DNA from: Ahniella sp.
Lineage (GTDB): Bacteria; Pseudomonadota; Gammaproteobacteria; Xanthomonadales; Ahniellaceae
Assembly: GCA_016712105.1 (NCBI GenBank)
Contig: JADJRU010000005.1
Location: 236,847 to 300,846 of the forward strand
DNA length: 64,000 nt
Reading direction: 5' to 3'
Shown: one piece after another, positions 19,003-27,328 of the stretch
Layout of the letters: the number at the start of each line of letters is the position of its first letter
Position numbering within the stretch: position 1 is the stretch's first letter
Program-made: the position numbers and the translations under genes
Notes under the pieces: model-generated
What the model saw: the letters and a program-made list of their open reading frames with translations, nothing else
Databases searched by the model: none
Told to the model about the DNA's origin: nothing

Positions 19003-19431
19003 ATGGCAGTGCGCAAGGCAAATGCAGTGTGGCAGGGCAACGTGATGGAAGGGAAAGGCGAGATCGCGTTTGAAAGCGGCGCGTTCAAGGGCCCCTACGA
19101 CTTCCGCGCACGATCGCAGGACGGCACCGGCGGCACGAATCCGGAGGAAATGATTGCCGGCGCTCATGCCGGGTGTTTTTCGATGGCGTTTTCGGCCACC
19201 TTGGGCAAGAACGGCTTCACGGCCACGCGGATCGACACCGAAGCTCGGGTGCATCTGGTTCCGGGAGGTTCCGGCTTCGTGATCCCGAAGATCGATCTGA
19301 TCATGCGCGCCGAGGTGCCCGGCATCACTGCCGAGAAGTTCGCCGAGTTGGCGCAGTTTGCGAAAGAGAACTGTCCCGTATCGAAAGCGCTGGCAGGGTG
19401 CGAGATCACCCTGGACGCGACCCTCGCCTGA
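19003..19431 (+). CDS. OsmC-family peroxiredoxin
   Basis: 142 residues. The two catalytic cysteines are in AGAHAGCFSMAFS and ENCPVSKALAGC, the OsmC pattern. GTGGTNPEEMIAGA is the conserved domain segment. It reduces organic hydroperoxides in the cytoplasm and is usually stress-induced. I chose ATG 19003 because the longer frame upstream lacks similarity. It is divergent from the M16 protease gene. Confidence 0.92.
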   Translation: MAVRKANAVWQGNVMEGKGEIAFESGAFKGPYDFRARSQDGTGGTNPEEMIAGAHAGCFSMAFSATLGKNGFTATRIDTEARVHLVPGGSGFVIPKIDLIMRAEVPGITAEKFAELAQFAKENCPVSKALAGCEITLDATLA

Positions 19432-19467
19432 ATGTTCTGATCTTGCGGTTTCTTGCGGTCGTCGGCG

Positions 19468-20250
19468 TCAACGGGCGCCGGCGAACGTGAACGCCATCAT
19501 GCTCAGGATGCCATGGGTGTAGCCATCGGCAGCCAGGCTGGGTTTGTGGTCGGTCCCGGCAGCCCCCAGAGCCACGAACAGCGGCAACAGGTGTTCGTCG
19601 GTCGGATGGTTGGCCAGTGCATGCGGCGCCCGTCGGCGATAATCCAGCAGCGCGGGGTGATCGAGCGCTTCGATGTGTTCCCGCATCCATTCGGCGAATT
19701 CGCGAACCCGGGGGTCGACTGCTGCGTCCCGCGCCTGGCCACGGAATTCCTGGAGATTGTGGGTCATGCCACCCGTGCCCCACACCACGGCGTCGGGCAT
19801 GGCCTGAGCCAACGCTCCGCCCAAACGGTATGCCCCAGTGGCATCGAGACTGGCCGGCATCGATATCGGAACAATCGGTTGCGCTGCTGGCAAAGCCATC
19901 ATCCGATGTGGCATCCAGACCCCGTGATCGACTCCTTCATGATGTTCGAGACGGACCGGAATGCCCTGCCCGGTCAACCGCGCAGCCAGCTGTTCAGACT
20001 GTTCCGGCGCGCCGGCGATGTCGTGACGCAACTGGTACAGAGCCGACGGGAAACCACCGAAATCATGGATCGCTGGATAACTTGCCGCGGTGCCGACCGT
20101 GAGATATCGCGTCATCCAATGCGGCGAAATCACGATCAGACTTTGGGCGCTGTCGAGCAGGCGACCGAGTTCGCGGAATCGATCGGCATAAAGTCCGGGA
20201 TCGAGTGCGAGCAAAGGCGCGCCATGCGAGAGAAACACCGAGCGGATCAT
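19468..20250 (-). CDS. Class III extradiol dioxygenase, DODA type (YgiD-like)
   Basis: 260 residues of the LigB superfamily. The metal ligands are visible as His in FLSHGAP, the His pair in EHHEGVDHGVW, and His in NHPTDEHLLPLF. ISPHW at about 42-46 matches the active-site block. Enzymes of this type open catechol rings such as DOPA with Fe or Zn. The physiological substrate in bacteria is usually unknown. I chose ATG 20250 (MIRSVFLSHGAP); a longer frame starts at 20376. Confidence 0.88.
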   Translation of the reverse strand: MIRSVFLSHGAPLLALDPGLYADRFRELGRLLDSAQSLIVISPHWMTRYLTVGTAASYPAIHDFGGFPSALYQLRHDIAGAPEQSEQLAARLTGQGIPVRLEHHEGVDHGVWMPHRMMALPAAQPIVPISMPASLDATGAYRLGGALAQAMPDAVVWGTGGMTHNLQEFRGQARDAAVDPRVREFAEWMREHIEALDHPALLDYRRRAPHALANHPTDEHLLPLFVALGAAGTDHKPSLAADGYTHGILSMMAFTFAGAR

Positions 20251-20485
20251 CGTTCGTGGACTCCTTGACCAGACAGGTGTCCCCAGACTATCGCGCAATC
20301 GATCCCGCGACCGGCTCAGTCCTGCAAGTGCCGCTTGCAGCGATGCCGGGGATTGATCTGCACTCAGGCGCTTCACGAAACGCGGAACAAAAAGAGGGCA
20401 CCGGGGTCAGCGGTGCCCTTTGAATTTCCCTGAAGCAGCAACTACCGGGTGCCCGAAGGCAGAGCCGATCGTTTTATTCGCCCAT

Positions 20486-20935
20486 TCACTCTTCCGGAAT
20501 GACGTTGACCTTGACCATACATTCCACATCGGCATGCAGGTGGACAAGGACTTCGACTTCCCCGGTACGACGAATCGGACCTTCGCCCATCACGATTTCG
20601 CTCTTCGACAGCGGGAAACCCGCAGCGGTGAACGCATCGGAGATGTCGCGAGGGCCAACCGACCCGTAGAGCTTGCCTTCCGTGCTGGCATTGGCGCGAA
20701 TGGTGACCGTCGCATCGACGAGGCGCGCTTTGCGGGCTTCGGCATCGTTGAACAACGACGCTGCCTTGGCTTCATATTCCGCGCGACGCTTCTCGAATTC
20801 AGCGACGTTGGCCGTGGTGGCCGAAACGGCCTTGCCCATCGGCACGAGATAATTCCGGCCGTAGCCGGGTTTGACCTTCACTCGATCGCCGAGGGCGCCG
20901 AGGTTGGCTACTTTCTGGGTGAGGATCAGTTCCAT
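20486..20935 (-). CDS. rplI: Ribosomal protein bL9
   Basis: 149 residues. MELILTQKVANLGALGDRVKVKPGYGRNYLVP is the standard bL9 N-terminal 23S-binding domain (the signature part is GYGRNYLVP). The C-terminal domain starts after the long helix. It is the third gene of the rpsF-rpsR-rplI operon, 12 bases after rpsR. Confidence 0.97.
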   Translation of the reverse strand: MELILTQKVANLGALGDRVKVKPGYGRNYLVPMGKAVSATTANVAEFEKRRAEYEAKAASLFNDAEARKARLVDATVTIRANASTEGKLYGSVGPRDISDAFTAAGFPLSKSEIVMGEGPIRRTGEVEVLVHLHADVECMVKVNVIPEE

Positions 20936-20947
20936 TGTATCAACTTT

Positions 20948-21181
20948 TTAGGCCTTGGCGTGGCTGCTGGCGTACGGCAGCAGAGCCAGGAAACGCGCGC
21001 GCTTGATGGCGGCGGTCAACTGACGCTGGTAACGCGCCTTGGTGCCGGTGATCCGGCTCGGCACGATCTTGCCCGTCTCGGTCAGGTATTGACGCAGGGT
21101 GTTCAGATCCTTGTAGTCGATCTCCACCACCTTTTCGGCGGTGAACTTGCAGAACTTCTTCCGACGGAAGAACTTCGACAT
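20948..21181 (-). CDS. rpsR: Ribosomal protein bS18
   Basis: 77 residues starting MSKFFRRKKFCKFTAE, with the core IDYKDLNTLRQYLTETGKI and PSRITGTKARYQRQL. An upstream Met at 21226 would add MQPKKKKPGGKGGSP, overlap rpsF by 11 bases and give a basic tail; this longer start is possible. It pairs with bS6 on the 30S platform. Confidence 0.95.
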   Translation of the reverse strand: MSKFFRRKKFCKFTAEKVVEIDYKDLNTLRQYLTETGKIVPSRITGTKARYQRQLTAAIKRARFLALLPYASSHAKA

Positions 21182-21215
21182 GGGCGAGCCGCCCTTACCA
21201 CCCGGTTTTTTCTTC

Positions 21216-21602
21216 TTAGGCTGCATCTTCGAACTCCGCATCAGTAAAGCCGGTTTCATCTTCTCGGCGTTTCGGCTTCTCGTCCTTGGCCTTCATGATC
21301 GAAGACATTTCGGTCTGCGCTGCATCCTGCTGAAGGATCAGGTGACGGATGACGGCGTCGTTGAAACGGAACGAGGATGCGAGTTCGTTGAGCACGTTCT
21401 GGCTGCACTCGATGTTCATGAGTACATAGTGGGCCTTGGCGAGGTCCTGGATCGGGAACGCCAACTGGCGACGGCCCCAATCTTCGAGCCGGTGAATGGC
21501 TCCCTTGTCGGCCTCGATGAGCGACTTGTAGCGCTCGATCATGGCCGAAACCTGTTCGCTTTGATCCGGATGGACCAGGAACACAATTTCGTAGTGACGC
21601 AT
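21216..21602 (-). CDS. rpsF: Ribosomal protein bS6
   Basis: 128 residues starting MRHYEIVFLVHPDQSEQV, with the conserved DWGRRQLAFPIQDLAKAHYVL. AAGGAG lies 5 bases before ATG 21602, which decides the start over the longer frame to 21716. The acidic C-terminal tail is the site modified by glutamate addition in some bacteria. It is first in the rpsF-rpsR-rplI operon. Confidence 0.97.
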   Translation of the reverse strand: MRHYEIVFLVHPDQSEQVSAMIERYKSLIEADKGAIHRLEDWGRRQLAFPIQDLAKAHYVLMNIECSQNVLNELASSFRFNDAVIRHLILQQDAAQTEMSSIMKAKDEKPKRREDETGFTDAEFEDAA

Positions 21603-21629
21603 AAAACTCCTTACGGACATTTGGAATGG

Positions 21630-21650
21630 CCTCCCGAACACTCGGTGAGG
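21630..21650 (-). promoter_or_regulatory. Possible S6:S18-binding leader hairpin of rpsF
   Basis: On the minus strand, CCTC and GAGG close a stem that contains a bulged A and CACCGA opposite TTCGG, 28 bases upstream of the rpsF start. rpsF leaders in many bacteria carry a hairpin with a CACCGA-type bulge that binds the S6:S18 complex for feedback control. The match is short, so this is a suggestion. Confidence 0.4.
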
Positions 21651-21884
21651 CAAGGCGCCAGGAACCAATTGGTCCCAGCGGGCGCGAATCTTAGCCACCG
21701 GGGGCCTCAATCGCAACGCAAAAACTCTTGTGAAATCAGGGAATTAAGAACGAAATCTCGCCGAAACAAAGACTTGGGAGGGCTATCCACAAGAAAAGAA
21801 AATTCATGCACCAAGCTGGCGCAATCAGGTGTTTGAGCCTAAGTCGTTGACCCGTAAAGGACCGGGCCCGACCCAGAAATAGTC

Positions 21885-22211
21885 TCACGCGGTCGTGAAA
21901 CTCTCCCCGCAGCCACATTCGCCCTTCACATTCGGGTTGCGGAACTCGAATCGGGCACCCAGGCCCTGGCGGATGAAGTCGATCTCGGTGCCATCCAGCA
22001 ACGGCAAGCTGGTTTTCGGCACGAACACCCGGATGCCCTGACTGTCGAACACGGCATCGTCTTCGCCGACGGCACGCGTCAGGTCGATTTGATACGCCCA
22101 ACCCGAGCAGCCGGTTTTCTTGACGGCAAAACGCAAACCCAGTGCCTCCGGCTCTTCAAGCAGGAAACCACGGACACGTTCGGCAGCGGCATCGGTGAGT
22201 TGGATCGACAT
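21885..22211 (-). CDS. A-type iron-sulfur carrier (IscA/SufA/ErpA family)
   Basis: 108 residues. The three conserved cysteines are Cys35 (KKTGCSGWAY) and Cys99 and Cys101 (GECGCGESF). MSIQLTDAAAERVRGFL matches the family N-terminus. It accepts and delivers Fe-S clusters in the cytoplasm. It stands alone, divergent from asnS, so it is not part of an isc or suf operon and the paralogue cannot be named with certainty. Confidence 0.9.
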   Translation of the reverse strand: MSIQLTDAAAERVRGFLLEEPEALGLRFAVKKTGCSGWAYQIDLTRAVGEDDAVFDSQGIRVFVPKTSLPLLDGTEIDFIRQGLGARFEFRNPNVKGECGCGESFTTA

Positions 22212-22316
22212 GACTTCGGTCTCGATAGGTCTGGGGGAACTTGCTCACGCTTTCGCTATGATCGCGCACTTTCCATTGTGCCGCACTAAACAAGTGTGCG
22301 ATCAGGAGTTTGAAAC

Positions 22317-23717
22317 ATGAGTCTAGCAAGCGTGCGTGAAGTCCTCGCGGGCAAAATTGCGGTCGGCCAATCCGTGACCGTCCGTGGTTGGATCAAGACC
22401 CGACGTGATTCCAAAGCAGGATTGTCGTTCCTCGCCGTCAGCGATGGGTCCTGCCAGGACAATATTCAAGTGGTCGCGCCGAATGCGCTCGATAACTACG
22501 ACAGCGAGGTGGTGCGCCTGACGTCCGGCTGCGCCGTCCGCTGCCACGGCAAGCTGATTGCGTCACAAGGCAAGGGTCAAGGCGTCGAAATCGAAGCGGA
22601 CCGTATCGAAGTGGTGGGCTGGGTCGATGATCCGGAAACCTACCCCATCCAGCCGAAGCCGCACACGATGGAGTTCTTGCGTGAAGTGGCGCATCTGCGT
22701 CCGCGCACCAACACGTTCGGTGCGGTGGCACGAATCCGCCACACGATCGCGCAGGCGATCCACCGTTATTTCCACGAGCGCGAGTTTTTCTGGGTCAATA
22801 CGCCGATCGTGACGGCCAGCGACTGCGAAGGCGCCGGACAGATGTTCCGGGTGTCGACACTCGATGCCATGAACATGCCGAAAACCCCACAGGGTGGCAT
22901 CGACTGGCAGAAGGACTTCTTCGGCAAGGAAGCCTACCTGACCGTCTCCGGCCAGTTGGCCGTCGAGGGTTATTGCCTGGCGCTGAGCAAGGTCTACACG
23001 TTCGGCCCGACGTTCCGCGCTGAAAACTCCAACACCACGCGCCACCTGGCCGAGTTCTGGATGATCGAGCCGGAGATCGCGTTCGCCGACCTGAATGACG
23101 ACGCGAACCTGGCCGAGGATTTCCTGAAGTACATTTTCCGTGCCGTGCTGAACGAGCGTGGCGACGACATGAAGTTCATCGCCGACCGCGTCGAGAAGAA
23201 CGCCATCACGCGTCTGGAAAAGTTCATCGAGGCGCCGTTCGAGCGCATCCATTACACCGATGCCATCGACATTCTCAAGAAGGCCCCGAAGAAGTTCGAC
23301 TACAGCGTCGAATGGGGTGCCGACCTGCAGACCGAACACGAACGGTATCTGGCCGAAGAATATGTGGGCCGCCCGGTAGTGGTCATGAACTACCCGGAAC
23401 AGATCAAGTCGTTCTACATGCGCCTCAACGACGACGAAAGAACCGTCGCCGCGATGGACGTGCTGGCACCGGGCATTGGCGAAATCATCGGCGGTTCGCA
23501 ACGCGAGGAACGCCTGGACTACCTCGATCGCCGGATCCAGAAATTCGGACTCAACCCGGACAGTTACCAGTGGTACCGGGACTTCCGCCGTTACGGCACG
23601 GTGCCGCATGCCGGCTTCGGCCTCGGTTTCGAACGCCTGGTCGTGTATGTCTGCGGCCTGACGAATATCCGGGATGCCATTCCCTACCCGCGCACACCCG
23701 GCCACGCTGAATTCTGA
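22317..23717 (+). CDS. asnS: Asparaginyl-tRNA synthetase
   Basis: 466 residues, class II. The OB-fold anticodon domain covers roughly residues 18-110, starting TVRGWIKTRRDSKAGLSFL. Motif 2 is FRAENSNTTRHLAEFWMIEPE and motif 3 is GFGLGFERLVVYVCGLTNIRD. It charges tRNA-Asn. The presence of asnS means the organism does not depend only on transamidation for Asn-tRNA. Confidence 0.96.
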   Translation: MSLASVREVLAGKIAVGQSVTVRGWIKTRRDSKAGLSFLAVSDGSCQDNIQVVAPNALDNYDSEVVRLTSGCAVRCHGKLIASQGKGQGVEIEADRIEVVGWVDDPETYPIQPKPHTMEFLREVAHLRPRTNTFGAVARIRHTIAQAIHRYFHEREFFWVNTPIVTASDCEGAGQMFRVSTLDAMNMPKTPQGGIDWQKDFFGKEAYLTVSGQLAVEGYCLALSKVYTFGPTFRAENSNTTRHLAEFWMIEPEIAFADLNDDANLAEDFLKYIFRAVLNERGDDMKFIADRVEKNAITRLEKFIEAPFERIHYTDAIDILKKAPKKFDYSVEWGADLQTEHERYLAEEYVGRPVVVMNYPEQIKSFYMRLNDDERTVAAMDVLAPGIGEIIGGSQREERLDYLDRRIQKFGLNPDSYQWYRDFRRYGTVPHAGFGLGFERLVVYVCGLTNIRDAIPYPRTPGHAEF

Positions 23718-23726
23718 GGAATGCCC

Positions 23727-24029
23727 ATGTCAGAAGACCTGATCACCCAATGGTGGTTCGCACCACTCGGAGACCGCCTGATCTGGGCGCGACTGCGCGA
23801 AATCGAGGACGGCCAATACGAACTGCTGAGCACAAATGGTCTGGCCATGTTTCCGGACGAACACGGCGCTCGCGAAGCATTACTGGATGCCGAGTACCGG
23901 GCACTGGACGGCTGCGACGAAGACGACGCCAACCTGTTCGGCCTGGCACTCGAAGACCTGGTCCCACCGGAAGGGGACGACGATGAAATCGCCGAGCAGT
24001 TGATCCAGTCGGTCGAGCGACAACGATGA
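23727..24029 (+). CDS. Small acidic protein of unknown function
   Basis: 100 residues, not recognised. It is strongly acidic, especially towards the C-terminus (EGDDDEIAEQ), with an aromatic N-terminal stretch ITQWWFAPLGDRLIWARLREIEDGQYEL that looks like a small beta domain. GAGGA lies 6 bases before ATG 23727. It sits between asnS (9 bases away) and the SDR gene, whose start overlaps its stop by 4 bases, so it is co-transcribed. Confidence 0.65.
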   Translation: MSEDLITQWWFAPLGDRLIWARLREIEDGQYELLSTNGLAMFPDEHGAREALLDAEYRALDGCDEDDANLFGLALEDLVPPEGDDDEIAEQLIQSVERQR

Positions 24030-24814
24030 AGCCTGACTTGCTCGGTCGTCAGGCACTGGTATGCGGCGCATCGCAGGGCATCGGCCGGGCCGCGGCGATT
24101 GCGCTGGCCGAACGGGGTGCTTCGGTGATCGTCCTCGCGCGCCAGGTCGAAGCGCTGGATGCCCTGGTTCGACTACTGCCCAGGAACCACGCGGAACAGG
24201 TGCATGGTTACATCAGTGCCGATGTCGGCGAGCATGAATCCCTGGTCCGCAAGGTCCAGGCCTCGGCGAATGCACGACCGATCGAGATTCTCGTCAACAA
24301 CACCGCGGGCCCGGCACCGGGCACCGTGCAGTCGGCTACCGCCGAGCAGTTTCTGGACACTTTCCAGCGCCATCTGCTGGCCAATCATGCCCTCGCACAG
24401 ACCTTGCTGCCGGGCATGAAAACACAGGCATTCGGCCGCATCATCAATGTCATTTCGACATCGGTGAAGGAACCGATCCGCAATCTCGGCGTGTCAAACA
24501 CCATTCGCGGCGCCGTGGCATCGTGGGCCAAGACACTTGCTGCCGAAGTGGCCGCGCAAGGCATCACGGTCAACAACGTGCTGCCCGGATTCACGCGGAC
24601 GCAACGGCTGGAACAGATCATCGTGGAGCGGATGCAGGCCACCGGTCAGGATCGGGAGTCGATCGAACGCGGCATGTTGGCCAGTGTGCCGGCGCAACGT
24701 TTTGCCGAACCGGCCGAGATCGCAGCTGCGATTGCGTTTCTGGCATCACCCGGTGCCGGCTACGTCAATGGCATCAATCTGCCTGTCGATGGCGGGCGCA
24801 CACAATCGCTGTAA
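24026..24814 (+). CDS. Atypical SDR-family protein
   Basis: 262 residues with a Rossmann fold. The cofactor motif is GASQGIGRAAA at 14-24 and NNTAG follows near 92. The usual YxxxK catalytic pair is not found: where it should be the sequence reads GVSNTIRGAV, after the expected Ser block INVISTS. The C-terminus LPVDGGRTQSL is typical of FabG-like proteins. It may bind NAD(P) without normal reductase chemistry or use other residues. It overlaps the upstream small gene by 4 bases. Confidence 0.8.
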   Translation: MKPDLLGRQALVCGASQGIGRAAAIALAERGASVIVLARQVEALDALVRLLPRNHAEQVHGYISADVGEHESLVRKVQASANARPIEILVNNTAGPAPGTVQSATAEQFLDTFQRHLLANHALAQTLLPGMKTQAFGRIINVISTSVKEPIRNLGVSNTIRGAVASWAKTLAAEVAAQGITVNNVLPGFTRTQRLEQIIVERMQATGQDRESIERGMLASVPAQRFAEPAEIAAAIAFLASPGAGYVNGINLPVDGGRTQSL

Positions 24815-24858
24815 TGACCTGACTGATCGGGTTTCGGACCAAGTTCCCCTTGTGAGGG

Positions 24859-24937
24859 TCTGAATAAGTCCCTCCTGGACTTATCCAGACGCGGCATCCA
24901 TGCATCGCACGGAACCTCTGAATTATTCAGAGGTTCC
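24859..24937. repeat. Two adjacent palindromes
   Basis: The first hairpin pairs AATAAGTCC with GGACTTAT around CTCCT (24859-24889). The second pairs GGAACCTCTGAAT with ATTCAGAGGTTCC (24911-24937). The second is nearly identical to a palindrome at 48592-48619, so it is a dispersed repeat as well as a likely terminator for the SDR gene. Confidence 0.75.
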
Positions 24938-25020
24938 CTTGGCTTGTCCGCTTGCGGCGACCGGAATAGAAACCAAGGGCGTTCCGCCATAACGCCCACC
25001 CCTGAACGGAAGCCGCTGCC

Positions 25021-25578
25021 ATGCCTGTTAATCCCTATGCCGCACCAGCCAGTGTCGTAGTCGATCGTGACGATGGCTCCAGCGCCGACATCGGGATTCG
25101 CGAAGCCCATGTCCGTCACGAACAAGTGCTCAAGTCGATTGGTTCCCTGTATTGGTTTGGGGCACTGACGTCCGGCTTGATCGCCATCGTTTCGGCCATC
25201 ACGCTCGCGACCTCCGAATCCGGGTCGATCGCCGCAGGCTTGGTCGTCGGGGGACTCTACGGCGTTTTCTCGTTGATCGCAGGCTTCCTCGGGTTTGGGT
25301 TCCGCGGGCTGCGTCCGTGGGTCCGCATTCCGGGCACGATCCTGTCAGGCATCGGATTGCTTGCGATACCGATCGGAACCTTGTTCAACGGTTACATCCT
25401 GTACCTGATCTGGAGCGCGCAAGGTCAAGTCGTTCTGGGACCGGATTATCGCGGCATCATCGAACGAACCCCACATGTTCGCTACCGCCGCACGGTGGGC
25501 GACTGGATCGCGTTGATCGTCATCATCCTGATCGGACTCGGCATTGCCGCCCTGATCGCTTCAGCCATGATGGGCTGA
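25021..25578 (+). CDS. Multi-pass membrane protein of unknown function
   Basis: 185 residues. It starts MPVNPYAAPAS, and the NPYxxP motif is common at the N-terminus of small bacterial membrane proteins of unknown role. Four hydrophobic segments follow, at about 46-66, 71-95, 105-130 and 160-182. No catalytic motif is seen. The gene stands alone downstream of a palindrome pair. Confidence 0.6.
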   Translation: MPVNPYAAPASVVVDRDDGSSADIGIREAHVRHEQVLKSIGSLYWFGALTSGLIAIVSAITLATSESGSIAAGLVVGGLYGVFSLIAGFLGFGFRGLRPWVRIPGTILSGIGLLAIPIGTLFNGYILYLIWSAQGQVVLGPDYRGIIERTPHVRYRRTVGDWIALIVIILIGLGIAALIASAMMG

Positions 25579-25667
25579 ACGCCGCTGATCCATTCGGCAG
25601 GCTGCTGTGCGGCAGCCTGCCCTTCCATTGTTTGTGACCGCGCAGCAATGGATCACGCTTGCACGAG

Positions 25668-25987
25668 TCAGCGCTTGCTCAGCACATGAAAGCCGAGCAT
25701 GCCCGCACCCGCAAAACCGAAGAGCAATCCCCATGTGCCGGGCGCGTTGCTGTCGAGGTTCAGCACGTCGATCAGGCCAAACGCCAAGCCCAGGGACACC
25801 AGCACGATGCCCCACTTGAACGCCGACATCTGGCGGCTGCGCTCGTCGGCCATCAGCATGGCCTTGATGAGCTCTTCGCTCGCATGGGTTTCGGCCCATA
25901 CGCCGACGCAGTCGCGAGTCGACGATGAACGATTGCCAAAGTCACGCAGATGAACAGCGAGATGGGAATAAGATTGCCAAAATCCAT
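25668..25987 (-). CDS. Small membrane protein (DUF6249-like), frameshifted twice
   Basis: The N-terminal part MDFGNLIPISLFICVTLAI starts at ATG 25987 with AGGAG upstream. A second frame holds FIVDSRLRRRM and a third holds AETHASEELIKAMLMADE leading into the membrane segments WGIVLVSLGLAFGLIDV and TWGLLFGFAGAGMLGF. Reading these three pieces in order gives a continuous protein of about 106 residues resembling small two-helix proteins found beside ECF sigma genes in Xanthomonadales. Breaks lie near 25932 and 25901. It is divergent from the ECF gene at 26161. Confidence 0.6.
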
Positions 25988-26160
25988 TTTGAGGCTCCTG
26001 AGTTTGGGTTCAGTCGGGGGCTCGTCGGTCCGCCCGAAGTTCGCCGGTCATCCGGCTTGCCCCATCTGAGACACTGATTCGCCAGCAGGTTGCACCCCGG
26101 AAGTCATGACCGATGGCAGGGTCTGCAACCTCATCGGGCCTCGTGGTCTCATATGGCGTC

Positions 26161-26718
26161 ATGGAGACGGACCTCGACATTGTGACGGCAGTGCTCGGCA
26201 ATCAGCCGGGCGCCTTTGCGCGCCTGCTGGGCCGGCATCAGCGGATGGTCTGGCACATCATCGTGCGGATGGTGCATCAGGCCGACGACGCCGATGAACT
26301 GGCGCAGGAAACGTTTTTGCAGGTCTATCGGAACCTGCCGCAGTTCCGGTTCGAGAGTGCGCTGTCGACGTGGATCTGCCAAGTGGCGTTTTCGGTGGCG
26401 CGTCGTTTTCTGGCCAAGAAGCGGTTGCCGATCGAAACCGGTGACGATGAAGGTGATCCGCTCGACCTGGTTCCTGACGAGTCGAACCTGGAGGAAGGAT
26501 TCGCGGATGCAGAGCTCTTCCAGCATGTGGCAACCGCCATGGCCGGTCTGTCGCCCGTCCAGAGAACGATCCTGACGCTGTTCCACCTGGACGAGCTGCC
26601 GATCGAGGAAATCGCTCAGATCACCGGGAGCCCGATCGGAACGGTCAAGAGTTACCTGTTTCGCGCACGAGCGCGATTACGGGCAGAATTGCACGAGAAA
26701 GCCGGAGTGAGCGCATGA
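26161..26718 (+). CDS. ECF RNA polymerase sigma factor
   Basis: 185 residues. Region 2 (LLGRHQRMVWHIIVRMVHQADDADELAQETFLQVYRNL) and region 4 (LSPVQRTILTLFHLDELPIEEIAQITGSPIGTVKSYL) are both complete. I chose ATG 26161; the frame extends to 26113. It overlaps by 4 bases a gene for a single-helix protein that is the likely anti-sigma factor. It probably controls a membrane or envelope response. Confidence 0.9.
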   Translation: METDLDIVTAVLGNQPGAFARLLGRHQRMVWHIIVRMVHQADDADELAQETFLQVYRNLPQFRFESALSTWICQVAFSVARRFLAKKRLPIETGDDEGDPLDLVPDESNLEEGFADAELFQHVATAMAGLSPVQRTILTLFHLDELPIEEIAQITGSPIGTVKSYLFRARARLRAELHEKAGVSA

Positions 26719-27131
26719 ATCCCAATGATCCGACATCCATCGAACAGCATCCGGAATGGGCTGCCCAACAGGCGGCGCTCAGCCATGCCGGCAAATCCGG
26801 GACCTGCGCGGAGCGAGATTACCGGAGCATTTATGCCGGCATCATTGCGGCACCCTTGCCTGCCCTGCCAAATGATTTCGCAGTTCGCGTCCTGGCCCGA
26901 ATCGAGAATCTGGCAGAGAGTGCTGGGCCGGAGCGATGGCTGATGTGGATTCTTGGCCTGGCCATGGCCGTCGGCAGCGTGGTGTTTGCTGGGCCGATGC
27001 TGTTTGAGTCGCTGGGGCCGTTGGCCCAGAGGTTTGATTCGCCCTGGCCGGTAATGGCTGCGGCGGTTGCTTGTGTGGTCGTGCTGGTGGATCGGGCTGC
27101 TGGATTACGTTGGACGGCGAATCGCGGCTGA
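26715..27131 (+). CDS. Probable anti-sigma factor
   Basis: 138 residues. An N-terminal soluble half (about residues 1-70) is followed by two hydrophobic segments, WLMWILGLAMAVGSVVFAG and VMAAAVACVVVLV. It lacks a clear zinc-binding HxxxCxxC motif. Position, 4-base overlap with the ECF gene and topology make it the likely regulator of that sigma factor. This is inference from context. Confidence 0.6.
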   Translation: MNPNDPTSIEQHPEWAAQQAALSHAGKSGTCAERDYRSIYAGIIAAPLPALPNDFAVRVLARIENLAESAGPERWLMWILGLAMAVGSVVFAGPMLFESLGPLAQRFDSPWPVMAAAVACVVVLVDRAAGLRWTANRG

Positions 27132-27216
27132 AGCTGCTGTCGCCATGTTTCTCCCAAGGTCCTGAGCCTGAAGGGCCCTTCTGGGGTGTATGGTTCCATT
27201 GAACCAAGTCGAAGCC

Positions 27217-27328
27217 ATTCTTCTCCCGCTCGCGGGAGAAGATGCCGACAGGCAGATGAAATCTGGCGATCGACGCTTTGGGGCAACCTGTCCCTCAACC
27301 GGCCTTCGGCCACCTTCTCCCGCAAGCG
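27217..27328. repeat. Hairpin repeat interrupted by an IS
   Basis: Copies of the CTTCTCCCG/CGGGAGAAG and CCGGCCTTCGGCCACC elements. The last stem starts CACCTTCTCCCGCAAGCG and is cut at the left end of the IS. Its other arm, TGCGGGAGAAGG, resumes at about 29340 on the far side. Same family as 8590-8748 and 15841-16018. Confidence 0.85.
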
